From Monosporascus cannonballus (taxonomy: Eukaryota; Ascomycota; Sordariomycetes; Xylariales), in contig QJNS01000698.1 of NCBI GenBank assembly GCA_004154925.1, positions 1 to 64,000 on the forward strand: a DNA stretch of 64,000 nt, given 5' to 3'. A program made the translations under genes and the position numbers. How positions within the stretch are numbered: the stretch's first letter is position 1; every line of letters starts with the position of its first letter. The notes beneath the pieces were generated by a model that was given only the letters and a program-made list of their open reading frames with translations, searched no databases and had not been told where the DNA came from. Of the stretch, positions 1 through 9,900 are shown one piece after another.

Positions 1-85
<85 letters not shown>
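1..85. repeat. poly-C homopolymer run
   Basis: Eighty-five consecutive C residues open the window and pass abruptly into mixed sequence at position 86. Nothing similar occurs elsewhere in the window. It is not a telomere repeat (fungal telomeres are usually TTAGGG/CCCTAA). A homopolymer this long at an end is most simply a sequencing or assembly artefact at a contig end, but it cannot be excluded as real from sequence alone. Confidence 0.9.
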
Positions 86-86
<1 letters not shown>

Positions 87-766
87 CGGGCCACTCCTGC
101 TGTCCTAAGGATGTTCTTCTTTCTACCCTTAAAGCCGACCGCTCCACCACCGGTCGGATGATGGGTCGGAGCCATGAGCTGCCGTGTCGTCGGGCCCCTT
201 AGTAACTCGGTTCTAAAGGGGGCCTCTGGAACCCCGAGCGCCGTCCTATCCTGTCAGAGGTCTGAGTCGGCTGCGATACCGGGGTGGTCTTCTCTCGGAA
301 TTCCGGAAGATGATGGACTATATGACTCTTATTTTTGCGAAGTTGGAATGGGGAGACCTGGGCGCCGCTACGGTGGCGCGCAAGTAGGTAGGTATGCCAT
401 AGCTTCCGCCGGAGCTGAGCTGTCTGCTGATGAGCTACCTCCGAGTCGTCGTCCCTGATGTATACGAGGAATCCCGTCCGCATGCCTATCGAACCCGACA
501 ACAAAGAAAATAAAGAGCGCGCACACCATGAGAGAGCAGAAACCAGATGCCTCGTCCGCCCGAAACGGGGCAAGCTCGCCTATATATCTATTCTGTGGCT
601 TACGCGGGCGTTGTTCTTCCAATTCTCTATAGAGTGCCTTACGTAAAGGAGTCACTGGATTAGTTAGGTAGCTGGGAGCAGTAGAAGGGGATGGTAGGGG
701 GGGAAGCCCTGTTCCAACTTCTGCGGTCTTTTATCTAAAGCAACTTGGGTCGGTTCGCCACGAAGT
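86..766. other. unassigned GC-balanced stretch
   Basis: This stretch has ordinary base composition and several overlapping open frames under 130 codons on both strands. None shows a recognisable domain, a convincing start context or a splice pattern. I see no gene I can support. It could be intergenic sequence or the remains of a decayed gene. Confidence 0.4.
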
Positions 767-865
767 TTCCCTTCCTCCCTCTCTCTCCTGTCTCTTCTGC
801 ATCAACCTTCCCAACACTCAACATCGAGGGAACATCCGGTCACGATCCAAGAATGCGAGATCATC
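767..865 (+). promoter_or_regulatory. pyrimidine-rich core promoter/5' leader
   Basis: A dense C/T tract at about 767-800, followed by a CAACACTCAACATC-like leader, runs to the ATG at 866. Such CT-rich blocks commonly precede transcription starts in filamentous ascomycetes. It supports the idea that the Gly/Ser-rich gene downstream was once expressed. No TATA box was identified. Confidence 0.4.
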
Positions 866-1716
866 ATGTCCTACAGCGAAAACGACAACATCAACAACAA
901 TAGCGCAAGCGCCCCTGATCGCCAGATCCCTATGATCCGGATGGCTAGTCCCTTTTCATAATAGTCGGCCTACGGCCGCGGTGACGATAGCTATGTGCGT
1001 CTTTCTCTCTAGCCTCTTTTCCCTCACCCCCCTATCCAGTGTGGCATATAGTCCGGTTCACCAGCCAACAGCTCCCGCAGGGCTCCGGCAACGGGGGGCC
1101 ACGGCTCTGCAAGTGGAAGCGCCTGATATGGAACCAGCAGCCAAGGCGGCGACTACTGCTCCAGCGGTAGTCGTCGAGACAACGACGACAGCTATTCGTC
1201 GTCCGGCAACAGCAATGCCTACGGCTCCGGCTGCGGTTCCGGTTCTGGCGGGGACTCGTCGTCGTCCTCCGGCTACGACACCAGCGGCACCGGCGACGGC
1301 GACTCGTACGGGCCCCAGCGGCCAGAAGTTTAGGTCCGGCACCGGTGACGATGACAGTGACACCTACGACTCCGGAAGGAACCGGTCGAAGAGGCTTCGG
1401 GTCCTCGGACAACGATACGTCCCCACGGCTCCGGAACCGGATCCGGCGCGTACGGCTCGTCGTCGGGCGAACAACGACAACGACACTACCGCCTGCGGAT
1501 CCGGTCGCCGGGACAAGGCCGACAACGATACCTACGAGCCCTAGCCGTTGGGAAAATGACGATGACGACGGAAACTCCGGGAACAACAAGACCCACACCA
1601 CGATTGATCGGATCGCCGAGAAGGTGGGCGACGCGCTGCACAGCGACGGCCTGCGGGAGACGGGGCGCGAGAAGCGCGAGAAAGCGGGCTACGGCCAGGG
1701 AAGCGATAGTTACTAG
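866..1716 (+). pseudogene. Gly/Ser/Tyr/Asp-rich low-complexity protein gene, broken by multiple frameshifts
   Basis: The ATG at 866 opens a short Ser/Asn-rich frame that stops near 960. The coherent low-complexity message then hops between all three plus frames. SAYGRGDDSY lies near 965-995, runs of Gly-Ser-Tyr with SRRDNDDSYSSSG at about 1165-1330, SGTGDDDSDTYDSG near 1336-1378, GFGSSDNDTS near 1397, and GSGTGSGAYGSSSG near 1430. The last segment, about 1555-1716, is rich in Asp/Asn and then has an amphipathic tail (IAEKVGDALHSDGLRETG) ending GSDSY and TAG at 1714-1716. No single frame holds the whole message, so at least four indels are needed to rebuild it. Such proteins (hydrophilic, Gly/Ser-rich, with a charged C-terminal helix) are common small fungal proteins of uncertain, possibly stress-related role. 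An unusual intron set or poor read quality is an alternative, but the neighbouring gene is clean. Function is not inferred. Confidence 0.55.
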
Positions 1717-2015
1717 CTAATCGGTCGGATTAAGGCCGGGGGGAAGGAATCGCTGTTTCTTTTTTGTGGGGAGTAGTTGAGAACTTATAATCTCGAGCTG
1801 CTTGCCACTTGTTGGAGATTCAAGCGCCATGAATCGGGGGAACAGTCCCATACTCCTTTGTTGCTACGTGGAATATTCAATGCCTCCTAGAGTTGCGATC
1901 CTCTTCAAGAGTCCGGTTACTTGTGATAACCATGGGTTCCGTCATGCGCAGTAGCAGACATGCCACCAATGAATGACTATTAGTTTAATTAAGCATCTAT
2001 GATATCCCAGTATTG

Positions 2016-4224
2016 TCACAGCCTTATCCTGCCCTCTCCACCGAACCACCTCCGTATGTCGGAGTCGGTCCTACCCCGCCCTTGCCCCGGCCTCCCACTA
2101 CTGCTTTCACCGGCGTCGTCGCCGCCGCCCATCCACTTCGGCTTCTTGAAGCCGTCGCCGATCTCCTGGAGCCACTTGGGAGTATCGATGGTGTCGATCG
2201 TGTTCTTGAAGCGGTGGCCCAGATTCGTGAAGAAGTTGTCGTCTTCGTCCTCTTCCTCGGGGGGTCCAGGCCGCGCGGACCGAGACGGCCGGCCGGCGAC
2301 GTTGCCGATGGGCTGGTCGCGGTACGACGGCGACGTGGCGAAGGGCGTGCTGATGCCCTCCCTCCGGGCAGCCGGAACCGATAGGATGGGTGCGGCGCGG
2401 GCCCCGCGGGGGTTGTCGAGGCCGCCGGCGCCGGCGCGCGACGACAGCGCGGCGTCGTCGAGCATCCTGCGGGAGAGCGAGGTGCCGCGGAGCTCGCGCT
2501 CGATGAGGTCGCGGCCCTCGCGCCAGGAGCCGGTGCCGTAGCTCGGCTGGTCGTCGTCGTCGTCGTCGACGAGGTCCGCGAACCCGAGGAGGCGCTTGAC
2601 CCTGCCGTATAGCCCGAAGAGCGTGGCGCACACGGGCACGAGCACCAGGATCGGGAACAGGTAGTCGAACCACTCGCCGAGCCGTGTGAGGTTGACGTAT
2701 TGTCCGAGGATGCTGTAGAAGGTGGTCCGGACGTATATCGTAGGGGACAGGAAGGTCACGAAATTGTACGATAACGGCACGCTCAGACGCGCGACCTGGC
2801 CTGCGTACCAGAACGCTGACTCGTGGGCGGTGTTTCGGTGGACCAAGGCACGACCGCGCCACACCTTGACTTCTGTTACCGATTGCAGGGCTGCCGTGCA
2901 CATGTACAGGATCCAGAAGGCGGCGATAACCTGTCCTGCAAACCCAATTCTGCCCACGTCCCCTGACCAATGGTGCACAACTGTATATCGGACCACAGAT
3001 AACGATGGCAGTGCAGCCTTCACCAGTTCAGACCAAATGATGCATACTGATGCTAAAGCCAGGAACCCTCCAAGGAAGATTCGGAAACCGGGCAGAAAGT
3101 GGCAGTAAAGGAGGTAGCGGGTATAAGGTGTGAGAATGGTGATGCTCTCCCAGAACGAAGAGCTAGGAGAAGACGCGCCGAAGTCGAGTCTCCTCGACGC
3201 TTTTGCGTCGAGTATCGCCTGCGCCTTCGATGCATTGTGTAATAGACGGTTCCACTCGTCGATGTATCTTGATCTCGCATGTCGAGCGCGGATCAGGCGC
3301 CTGGTCAGGTCTGCTAAATATTTCTCCGTTACAACCGTCGGTATAGTGCGACTTTCATTTCCCGGCCTCGTAGCCGCGGCTCTTGGTCGAGATTCGGGGA
3401 GATTGCACATGTCCGATAATTCCTCGATCCAATCCTGGAAGTCTCTGGCGGTTCCGGTTTTGCGCCTGCTTAACTCCGAAATCTGAACCTCCACCTCCTC
3501 TAAGTTAAGGAGGGCATCTTCCATCTTCTCATAGAGCTTTGGCGCCCGCGACTGCAGCCGTCGGAGCCGCTCGCTAGCCCTCGCATTCCGAAACAGACTC
3601 CTCGGGATCGTGACCAGGCCGTGGCCCATCAGGTAAATTGCCAGAATCAAGCCCCAGCAGTAGGATAGGGCCATGACCAAACCCTTGAAAGCCTTAAAAG
3701 ACAGCCCGTATGATATGAAGAAGTATACGAGTCCGACAACACCGGTGCAGAGAACGATGGCATGGTACTGCGCATTCTGTCGCAACGAGTATAGAATTCG
3801 GTCCTTGGGCTCCCGATAACCGGCGTCGGAATACTCTGCAAGGATGGGAAGGATGAACCTGACATAACCAGGAGTTAGAGCAGGCCCGGATGACGCCTTG
3901 CGACGGAACATACCATGTCAGTACGAAGGTTAACCAGTATGTGATCCTCCACGACACGAGCAAGGCCCGGTCGGGGAGCCATATCCCTTTCGCAGCTTCA
4001 TCTTCGGTACCAGCGCTAGATGCGAGGTCGATAGGAACAAGCAGGACGATGCTAGCGGGCAGCCATAAGGCGAAGAAGACGGGAACCAAGAGGTAAGCCG
4101 GTGTCGTTCGCAAGGGCAAGTAGTGGCGTAAGATTAGGAGAACGGCGACCGAGATGGTAAGGAGCGCGATAACTGCGAAGACAATAGAAGGGACCGGCGA
4201 TGGACTGCTCGACAATAGTATCAT
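2016..4224 (-). CDS. LMBR1-like polytopic membrane protein, two exons
   Basis: Exon 1 spans 4224-3914 and exon 2 3858-2016. They are separated by a 55-bp intron (GTATGT donor at 3913, CAG acceptor at 3859) that joins ...VLTW to FILPIL... in frame and gives 717 residues. I use the ATG at 4224; the longer upstream frame begins at a TTG. The protein has about nine hydrophobic segments: a pair at the N-terminus, WLPDRALLVSWRITYWLTF, then segments around YHAIVLCTGVVGLVYFFISY and the YCWGLILAIYLMGHGLVTIP signature typical of LMBR1-domain proteins. A charged, partly helical cytosolic loop follows (about residues 210-330), then further membrane segments, a DDDDDD stretch, and an acidic, Pro/Gly/Arg-rich disordered tail with a DEDD cluster. 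LMBR1-domain proteins in fungi are uncharacterised membrane proteins distantly related to limb-region/lipocalin receptor-like proteins. The gene converges with the broken Gly/Ser-rich gene, 299 bp away. No damage is seen. Confidence 0.88.
3859..3913 (-). other. spliceosomal intron of the LMBR1-like gene
   Basis: The intron is 55 bp with donor GTATGT and acceptor ATGTCAG, and contains CTAACTC as a plausible branch point. Removing it fuses the two hydrophobic reading frames at a Trp codon (TG|G) and makes the conserved W-FILPILxEYSDxGYREP block continuous. Confidence 0.85.
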
Positions 4225-4620
4225 GCTGAACAATCTAGGAACAAATACTCCATGAAGAAAGAGGAGTAGTTATGACGGTGGGCGATTATGGTCCGAGGAG
4301 TATGAAAGGGAATGTGAAAGAAAGAAGTGTCGAATGCGCCTCAGATCAGCCGCGACAGCGGTGGATTGAGGGTGGAAAGCCCCCCCGGAAGCCCTGGCCT
4401 GGACTGTGACGTACCTGTGGTCTCACTGTGGCTGGCAGAAGAACGGCGCGGAATTGTGGCTTGAAGTTCAAGTAAGGTGAATCTGCAAGCTTTTAGCTCC
4501 CGGCTTGGCACCTGCCCCCGATGCACCAATTTGAGCTTGGCGGAAACCCTCTATTGACAGGCCAAAGCGGGTCAACCCATGTTCACCCGGTTATGCTATA
4601 TCTATCTTGCCTCATTAAAA
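4225..4620. promoter_or_regulatory. upstream region of the LMBR1-like gene
   Basis: This is about 400 bp of normal composition between the LMBR1-like start codon and the first inverted-repeat element. It must hold that gene's promoter. No individual site is distinctive, and no gene on either strand is supported. Confidence 0.4.
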
Positions 4621-4747
4621 TCAGGCCCTATTTTGAAGGTTGCGGCTGCGCCGTAGGCGCAGCTGTGGCTAAGTAGCTTTTAGTACGAGGCTAACCTAAT
4701 TTGGAAAACCCCACAAAAAACAACAAATCGTTCAAAATAAGGCCTGA
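4621..4747. mobile_element. 127-bp MITE-like element with 17-bp terminal inverted repeats
   Basis: The left end TCAGGCCCTATTTTGAA (4621-4637) matches the reverse complement of 4731-4747 with one C/T difference. The interior contains a GC-rich hairpin (GGCTGCGCC...GGCGCAGCTG near 4647-4668). Length, short TIRs and lack of coding capacity fit a miniature inverted-repeat transposable element. The target duplication is not clear. It marks the boundary where composition drops into AT-rich sequence. Confidence 0.6.
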
Positions 4748-4979
4748 TAGCAAGTTATGATTTTTTAGCTCCGTTTAATGCGTTCTCATATAAAGTTTCT
4801 AAAATTTATTTTGAAAACTTACAAATATAACAATAATAAAAATATTTAGAAAATAATAAAAATTAATTTTATATAAAGCTTTAAAAAAGCTTTTAAACCG
4901 TATATATAACTTTTAAATCGGGGTTAAATTAGTGGAGATATTAAAAAAAGAAATAAAAATTTTGGATTGGTGCATACTT

Positions 4980-5310
4980 TCCAACCGGAACGCCCTTACG
5001 GCTGCGACAACGCGACCACCGTATATAACATTTTGTTATGGGCCTTCTAAGGGTAATTTAGTATGGGAGAAGCCCGTTTGGCTATGCTTTTGTCCGTATG
5101 GGTTGTGGTTGTTGCGTCGCAGCCATAAGGGCGTCCCGGACTTGGCTGCCCCCAACCTTCTCATGGCTGCGACGCAATAACGACAATCCGTACGGGCAAA
5201 AAAAATTGCTGGACGGGCTTCTCCCATATTAAATATACTAGGGAAACCCGGCGCACGATGATACGACCGGTAGTTATGCTGTCGCAGCTGTAAGGGTGTT
5301 ACGGTCGCCT
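4980..5310. repeat. large imperfect palindrome (fold-back element)
   Basis: The two halves are inverted copies centred near 5145. The innermost arms TTGCGTCGCAGCCAT (5112-5126) and ATGGCTGCGACGCAA (5163-5177) are perfect complements. Matching continues outward: TATGGGAGAAGCCCG at 5062-5076 pairs with CGGGCTTCTCCCATA ending at 5228, and CGCCCTTACGGCTGCGAC near 4991 pairs with the GTCGCAGCTGTAAGGGTG block near 5281. Open frames here come only from this structure, so I do not call a gene. It would form a roughly 160-bp-arm hairpin in RNA or single-stranded DNA. Confidence 0.7.
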
Positions 5311-5443
5311 ATTTCCCAGACCTAAACTTAGCCGTATCGGCCCTAATTTTAACTTAAAAAAGTTAAAAAAAATTCCTATATATATATTAACTTATATTCG
5401 ATAGATATATTAAGTATTAGACTTATCGGACTTAAATTGGTTA

Positions 5444-5636
5444 TGTTGCAGCCATAAGGGCATTTCGGACTTGGCTGCCCATAACCTTCTTATAGCTGCG
5501 ACGTAATAACGACAGCCCCTATGGGCAAAAGCATAACTGGACGGGCTTTCCCATGCTAAAGTACCTTTGGACGGCCCATAACAAAATAATGTACGCGGTA
5601 TTTGCGCTATCGCAGCCATAAGAGCGTTGCGGTCGA
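5444..5636. repeat. second, half copy of the fold-back element
   Basis: This segment matches one arm plus the loop of the palindrome at 4980-5310. It carries GCAGCCATAAGGGC, the CGGACTTGGCTGCCC loop, GCTGCGACGTAATAACGAC, GGACGGGCTTTCCCATGC and GTCGATAAATTTCC-type blocks in the same order as 5119-5318. The left arm is missing. It is more AT-rich than the first copy, with C-to-T differences. Confidence 0.6.
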
Positions 5637-5842
5637 TAAATTTCCTAAATTTTAACTTAATCATATTGGCCCCAATCTTTATCGAAAAAATTTGAAAAAA
5701 TTCATATACGCATAAAAGCTTTAATTTAACGTATATTAAAAAAATAAAAATTATTCGATTTAAATTAATTGCAAAAATAAAAGAAATTGGTTATTTTATA
5801 AAAAAAAGTATAAAACGAAAACGTTTTTACGTAATTCCAACT

Positions 5843-5952
5843 TAGGCCTTGCTGGCTCGTTACGGGGATACGCTATTTGATTAGTTAATTTTAGCGCCTT
5901 GGCGTAGTACATAAAAGTATATCCAAAATAGAAACGAGCCAGCAGAGGTCTG
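5843..5952. mobile_element. ~110-bp MITE-like element
   Basis: TGCTGGCTCGTT at 5850-5861 is perfectly inverted as AACGAGCCAGCA at 5933-5944. The outer bases (TAGGCCT on the left, reverse-complement CAGACCT on the right) extend the match imperfectly. It has no coding capacity. Short size and TIRs suggest a miniature element, but the flanking duplication is not decisive. Confidence 0.5.
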
Positions 5953-5999
5953 AGCTAGCTGAGGTAATATCTATCTCCTTGAGGGCGTTAGCGCTTACA

Positions 6000-6476
6000 A
6001 TTTTTTGATGGTGTGTGATACTCTTTTTTTATTCGCCCATATTGACCCAATCAACTTCTACAGAAAAAGCTACTTTTAGCTACATCTAGTTTGTGCTATA
6101 ATATATACCAACATCGATAGTTATTACAAATTGCTATATTACATTTAGCACAACGAAACCTGGTCCATCGAGCTCGCTGCCGATTTATAATATTATTACC
6201 TATAACTTAAAGCCTTACTCGCCGAATACCGCAATAAAAATGCTCTAAACAAGCCTAACACCTTAAAACGGACTTTTTTAAGATTTTTCGATACTGATTA
6301 ATAAGTTTTTCTATATTACTAGCACGAAAAAAGATCGCTAAAGCTTTTTGCCGCCCGTTAAAAAGTGACCCGAAATATTAAACGCCTTTAGTAATTAGTT
6401 TTTTACGAAAAATAATCGCGTTTCGATATGATTTCTATATAGGCTTATTCCATTTCTGCAAAAAAAGCAGTTATTG
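6000..6476 (-). pseudogene. possible 3' remnant of the split DDE transposase relic
   Basis: This AT-rich segment lies immediately left of the LTR retroelement. Removing the 6.7-kb element places it in continuity with the minus-strand transposase relic at 13216-14601. Minus-strand frames contain short coding-like pieces (for example KNLKKVRFKVLGLFRAFLLR, near 6212-6271) but no motif I can name. The assignment rests on position and continuity only. Confidence 0.3.
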
Positions 6477-6858
6477 TGTTACAACCTAAGTCAGCTGGGC
6501 CTGCGAAAACGGTCCAGCCAAGATCACAAAAGTTACGTTAGTTTAGGGTCACGTAATCAGTACTTAGCGGGTTTTAACTGAGCACGACTAAGTACGATTA
6601 AGCAGTATTAAGCGATTATTTAATAAGGTTTTATTAAGTAAAGATAAGTAATAATAAAAAGATTAAAATATATACGTTTGTTATTTCCATAATTTAAATA
6701 ACTTTAACTTATAATATAATATCGTTACTTAAGGTATTTTTAATATTACGAAACGTAATACGTATTATATTTATTACTTAAATTCTGACAATACTTTTGT
6801 TAATATAAATCCATCAATTTAAGGTTTAATAATTAGTTAAACCGCATAGTTCGTTATA
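6477..6858 (+). repeat. 5' LTR of chromovirus A
   Basis: It begins TGTTACAACC and ends in GTTATA, a mutated form of the GTCACA that ends the partner LTR. It shares conserved blocks with the partner, such as GCTGGGCCTGCGAAAACGG and TTAAGGTTTAATAATTAGTT. It is more AT-rich than the 3' copy at many CpA/TpG sites, showing that the two LTRs were mutated independently. Confidence 0.92.
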
Positions 6859-6913
6859 CGTTATAAGTTTTTATTTAATAATACCGTCAAACTTTAAATA
6901 ATACTTAATACTG

Positions 6914-9900
6914 TCAAAATATCGACCAGCATTTAGGAAACCCCTATTGAGCAGTTTTAGGTTCGAATTCGGAAATTGGAAAAAAAAGTTTAACAACTTA
7001 GGGCTACGTTATCTGCCCAACCTTTTTTCGCCCGCATAAAGCCTAAAAAGCTAGAACCTTACGATAAAAAAGGTAACCCTTAAACCTTTTTAATTTAAGC
7101 ACGAATTTACTTTCGTTTTTTAGATCTTAATAATCCAGCGGATATGGTCTTAGCAATAAGAATATATCTAATAAAAAATGCGGCTAATTAATTTAAGCTT
7201 ATTATAAGAAATTTTTTATAAATAAAAAAGCTGAATAAGGAGGATTTTACTAATAAAACTTTTTCACTTTATATTAATTTCGAGGACAAAATACGCAATA
7301 ATTTTGGTAATCCGGATAAAAAATGATTTACAGCTTAATAACTTTTATAATTCTGACAAAAAGGACCTGTATCCAAATACGCCGTAACTTTCAAAAGTTT
7401 TGCAATTAAGGCCGGATAAGAAGACGATAAAGCTAATGCCCATATCGATATATTTTATAAAGGGCTAAAGGATAATATAAAAGATAAGATTATTCGGATT
7501 AAGTAATTAATTGCCCTGGACCGGTATATTATAAAGGTAATTAAGATTGATAATCGACAATTTGAAAAACGGTAAGAAAAAAGAGATAATATACCTTACG
7601 TTCGGGATATAACAAATTTAACTAAGGAAAAAAACGAAACGTACCCTTTATTTCTTACGGAACGGCGCTAGGATCTATGAAACTCGGCGCTACCTACCGA
7701 CAAAACTAAAGCTAAGTTAAATATTTCAACTATAGCAAAATGGGATATAAAGCTTATAAATACAAAAAGCCCAAGAAGCTATAATACGATAATTAAACCT
7801 CTATACCGGAAAAATAATCCAGAAATAATTAAGGAAACGATAATAAAATTAGTAACATAATCTAAGCCAAGTATATATCAGGCTTATAACAAAAGGTCCA
7901 ATAAGGATTATTATGATAAGAAATTCGACGAAAAATACGAAAAGCCAAAAAGCTAGTTTAACAAATATTACAAACATAGCAAAAAGCATTATAAAGATAA
8001 TTACGCAAATACTAGAACTGGACGGAAAAAGTTTATCTTAAAATCCCTGATCGATACGGCAAAATACATGCCATATATTGTCGACGACAAGAATATCCCG
8101 ATCATAAAAAATGAAAGCAATATATTTATAAAAAAACTACCCGTATGTATTATAAGGGATTCGATTTTCCAAATCGTACCGGAAATAATAAGGACGATAA
8201 GTAACAGTATCGACAGCTTCGAACCATAGCCCTAAAAAATATCTAGCAATTGGCCGAAACAAAAAGCTGGCCCGAAAGAAAATAATGCCCGTAAAAAATC
8301 CCTTTTGTTATTATAAATAATGCAACTACCAAACGGAAAAGAAATTAATTTAGCGTACGGTAAAAAATATTATTAGAAAGTTATTACGAATCTTTATTTT
8401 TAATTGGCATTTATTACGAATCTCTAAAAAAAAGGTTATTAAAAATATATATTAGTTTATACGAGAATTTTGGAATAATAATCAGGACAACGCATAATAG
8501 GATATAATCGTAAATATAAAAAATAATTTATTCGATAAAAAGAAAAATTGCAAAAAAAATAAGAATAACTAATACGATTTAAAAGAACAGTACGCCGGCA
8601 ATAATAACAAATATAGCAACTTAACGCGTTAACCGAAAAAACATAAGCAAGGTTCGACAAATTCGAATAAAAATTAAAAGAAAAAGGTTATTTATAAAAA
8701 AGCCGTAAAATAACGAAACTTAAAAAAATTAAGAGAATTTTTAAAAAAGGCTTTAAATACCATAATAAGAAACGTTAATAATCTTATTATTTTGGATATA
8801 TGAATCGGAACGTATTAATATACCGTAATAATGGACTGCAAAGCTTTGAGCGGAAATTATATTATACCGGATATAGTTAATAAGTTCAAAATGCTATAGA
8901 AATATAAGTTAGAACTTTATACGGCGACGAATGCCGAAGGTTAGGAATTCGTTTACGACAATAAACGAATTATACGTAAAATTAATTATTTCGAAATTTT
9001 TGTTAAAGGATACTACTATACGGTTAATTTCGATATCGTTTTATTCGAAAATTACGATATAATCTTAGGATTATTATGGATATGCCAGTATAAAATTTTG
9101 GTTAACCGAAAAATTAGCCTGGTAAAGTTTATTTTATGCTTTATTAATAAATAAAAAAAAGAAATCGAAATTTTAATATTCGATCGAAAATGGTAACGAA
9201 TATAGGTATAAGGATACGACAAAAATCTTACTACCTAAAAGAATAAAATATAAAAAAGAAAATGGGTATTAGAAAAAAGTTATAACGTAATATTATTATT
9301 ATGAAAACGAAATTAAAATAACTAAATAACGATTTAAAATAATAAAAATAATAATTCGAAAAGTTAGAAGATTTAATTAATATATTACTATAATATTATA
9401 GATATAAGCAGTTTTTTTAAAAAAAACTTAATACAAAATTACCGGAATATAGCAAATAAGATTACGAAATAATTTTTAAAGAAGGATTTTCGACAAAGTT
9501 TTACCTTATTTATAACCTTAATGGAAACAAATTACGTACTTTCAGAAAATACCGGGAAAATCGGTTATAAAAAGGATGGATTTAACTTTTAAAATTACCA
9601 GCAGGATATCTTATATTTTTCGTATTTAAAAAAATAGAAAATTACGATTTGTAATTGATTATCGATAATTAAACGATATTATTATTAAAAATTAAATATT
9701 ATTACTCTTAATTACGGAAATAAAAAACAAATTTTACGAAGCTAAATAGTTTATAATATTCGATCTTAAAAATAAATATAACCTTATTAAAATCAAGAAA
9801 AAATACGAATAGAAAATAACCTTTAAGATAAAATACGGACTATTTAAATATTTGGTTATATTAATAGGATTTACGAACGCATTAATAACTTTCCAGCAAA

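Noticed and set aside
174..655. Overlapping open frames of 62-124 codons on both strands
   Set aside because: They lack recognisable domains, overlap each other on opposite strands and have no splice or start-context support. I could not choose one over another.
2107..2970. Arg/Pro-rich 287-codon minus frame under the LMBR1-like gene
   Set aside because: It is a shadow frame of exon 2. Its extreme Arg/Pro content comes from reading GC-rich coding sequence out of phase.
4932..5664. Open frames of 63-84 codons in the fold-back element
   Set aside because: The same peptide words appear on both strands because the DNA is palindromic. There is no evidence of selection for coding.
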